From NCBI GenBank assembly GCA_031548435.1, contig JAVBRA010000006.1, positions 67,406-131,405 on the forward strand: 64,000 nucleotides of DNA. Direction: 5' to 3'. Made by a program: the position numbers and the translations under genes. The notes under the pieces were generated by a model that worked only from the letters and a program-made list of their open reading frames with translations, did not search any database and had not been told where the DNA came from. The stretch is from JAVBRA01 sp031548435 (GTDB taxonomy: Bacteria > Bacteroidota > Bacteroidia > Bacteroidales > Rikenellaceae). Shown here piece after piece: positions 62,833 to 64,000 of the stretch. Each line of letters begins with the position of its first letter. Positions within the stretch are counted from its first letter, which is position 1.

Positions 62833-63951
62833 ATGACAGAACAAGAAATAATACAACATAAAGCGGAGGAAATTCTCAGGAAGTATGTAAATGGGGAATA
62901 CTCCCAAGACATTTGCGATCTTATCGGGGAATGGTTTGTTTCGGAAGTCGAGGATGAAGAAAAGACATTGGCTTTGGAGACGATATTCGATTTGATCGTC
63001 GCATACGAAAAGTCTCCCGACCAATGGTCTTACCAAATGCTCGAAGAGTGGCTCAAACGACCGGGCGTCCGGGATCGAATGCACGGCAACGGTCTGCTGA
63101 TCGAAAAACCCAAACCGAAGCCCCGTTTCTTTCGTTCCAAACCCCTCATCCGCGTAGCCGCTTCGATAGCGGCAGCGGTGGTGGTTATAGGTGGCACATT
63201 CCTGATCGTTAATAACACGGATAACCTCGGCACGGTACAGGTGGCGGCGGTTCAGGGCACTACCGACAGCCTGGGGACGCAGACGGGAACGATTCAACCC
63301 GAGCGCCGCATCGAGGTGATCGAAGGGGTGCAGAAAGAGGTGACGCTTGCCGACGGAACGCACGTGTGGATCAACTCGGGCAGCACGCTCACCTATCCCG
63401 AAGTGTTTGCCGACGGTGAGAGGCGCGTAACGCTCAAAGGCGAGGCGTTCTTTGAGGTGGAACACGATGCGAACCATCCCTTCACCGTTCACACCGGCCA
63501 TCTGGACGTAAGGGTGCTGGGTACGAAGTTCGACGTGAAAGCCTATCCGGGCGCCGACTTTACCGAGATCGCGCTGTTCGAAGGCTCGGTGGAAGTGACC
63601 GCCGGAAGCCACAGCGAGAAACTCACTCCGGGCAACAGGATGACCTACCGCCACGAAAGCGGAGCGATGGAGGTCGAACGCTTTACCGCGCAAACCGCCC
63701 AAGACTGGCGTTCGGCGACCATCTTCGCCGATGATAAATCAATGCCCGAAATTCTGCGGATGGTAGGCAACTACTACGACCTGGCCGTCGAATGCGATCC
63801 GGCAGCTTTCCCCGCCGGGGAACGATATTCGATGGGCTTCTATAAGAGCGACTCCGCGAAGAAAGTGCTGGATCTGCTCGTGGAGATCAGCGGCGGAAGT
63901 TTCAGCTACGAACGGCGAAACGACACAATCAAAATATACGGCAGGAAGTGA
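62833..63951 (+). CDS. FecR-family anti-sigma factor
   Basis: 372 residues from ATG 62833. Cytoplasmic helical part (about 1-100), one membrane helix at ~106-125 (IRVAASIAAAVVVIGGTFLI), then the FecR domain: VQKEVTLADGTHVWINSGST, GEAFFEVEHDANHPFTVHTG and VRVLGTKFDVKAYPG. The C-terminal DUF4974 domain includes KSMPEILRMVGNYYDLAVEC and ends KIYGRK. It would restrain the sigma factor at 61425 until an outer-membrane receptor signals. The window ends 49 bases later, where a SusC-like receptor gene is expected. Confidence 0.94.
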   Translation: MTEQEIIQHKAEEILRKYVNGEYSQDICDLIGEWFVSEVEDEEKTLALETIFDLIVAYEKSPDQWSYQMLEEWLKRPGVRDRMHGNGLLIEKPKPKPRFFRSKPLIRVAASIAAAVVVIGGTFLIVNNTDNLGTVQVAAVQGTTDSLGTQTGTIQPERRIEVIEGVQKEVTLADGTHVWINSGSTLTYPEVFADGERRVTLKGEAFFEVEHDANHPFTVHTGHLDVRVLGTKFDVKAYPGADFTEIALFEGSVEVTAGSHSEKLTPGNRMTYRHESGAMEVERFTAQTAQDWRSATIFADDKSMPEILRMVGNYYDLAVECDPAAFPAGERYSMGFYKSDSAKKVLDLLVEISGGSFSYERRNDTIKIYGRK

Positions 63952-64000
63952 GGCCCTGCATCCATAAAACTCATAAATAACCCAATGCCTGCGAGGTAAA

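Overview
The window is chromosomal DNA of a Bacteroidota, most likely a high-GC (mid-50s %) Bacteroidales gut or oral member such as a Rikenellaceae/Alistipes-like bacterium; the genus is inference. The phylum is supported by repeated TAnnTTTG (-7) promoter boxes, ECF sigma/FecR pairs, Mfa-type fimbrial genes, GSIII glutamine synthetase, a large SecA, and an NVEALA peptide next to a six-bladed beta-propeller lipoprotein.

Layout. (1) 1-9328: an envelope operon with an RND permease (5' end outside the window), an O-antigen-ligase/TPR membrane protein, a transglutaminase-fold lipoprotein, signal peptidase I and a TolC-type channel. (2) 9499-13900, minus: an AraC regulator and a four-gene corrinoid methyl-transfer operon (two UroD-type methyltransferases, a B12 protein, a MetH-activation-domain protein). 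(3) 14328-18479: a small outer-membrane barrel and the complete dTDP-rhamnose pathway in the order rmlA-C-D-B, followed by two small, apparently frameshifted paralogues. (4) 19179-20877: tRNA-Leu, mutY, tRNA-Val and a 25-codon relic of a tyrosine integrase. (5) 21174-33393: ECF sigma and FecR anti-sigma, then an STN-DUF3575 barrel, a DUF3868/OmpA-like protein, an Mfa1-type major fimbrillin, an Mfa2-type anchor and two large lipoprotein tip-type subunits. (6) 33658-49329: mostly housekeeping genes (GH20 hexosaminidase, mutS, OsmC, efp, CoA-transferase, rmuC, rpe, ABC-F, UDP-glucose dehydrogenase), interrupted by an AT-rich NVEALA/beta-propeller island and a decayed gene. (7) 49497-60342: GNAT, a serine hydrolase, glnN, secA, a lysE-xseB-methyltransferase operon, a small lipoprotein and tRNA-Ser. 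(8) 60343-64000: decayed DNA with a winged-helix relic, then a second ECF sigma, a stand-alone FecR-N-like protein and a FecR anti-sigma that probably continues into a SusC-type receptor beyond the window.

How the genes may work together. The fimbrial block looks like one regulatory and structural unit: the STN domain, normally carried by TonB receptors that signal to FecR, is here fused to a DUF3575 barrel directly downstream of fecR. The NVEALA gene has a Bacteroidota promoter whose 19-bp spacer is made entirely of an (AT)12 tract, which predicts phase-variable expression. The first operon combines a peptidase, a transglutaminase fold, a polymerase-like membrane protein and a complete RND/TolC export path. 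Its substrate is not evident from the sequence.
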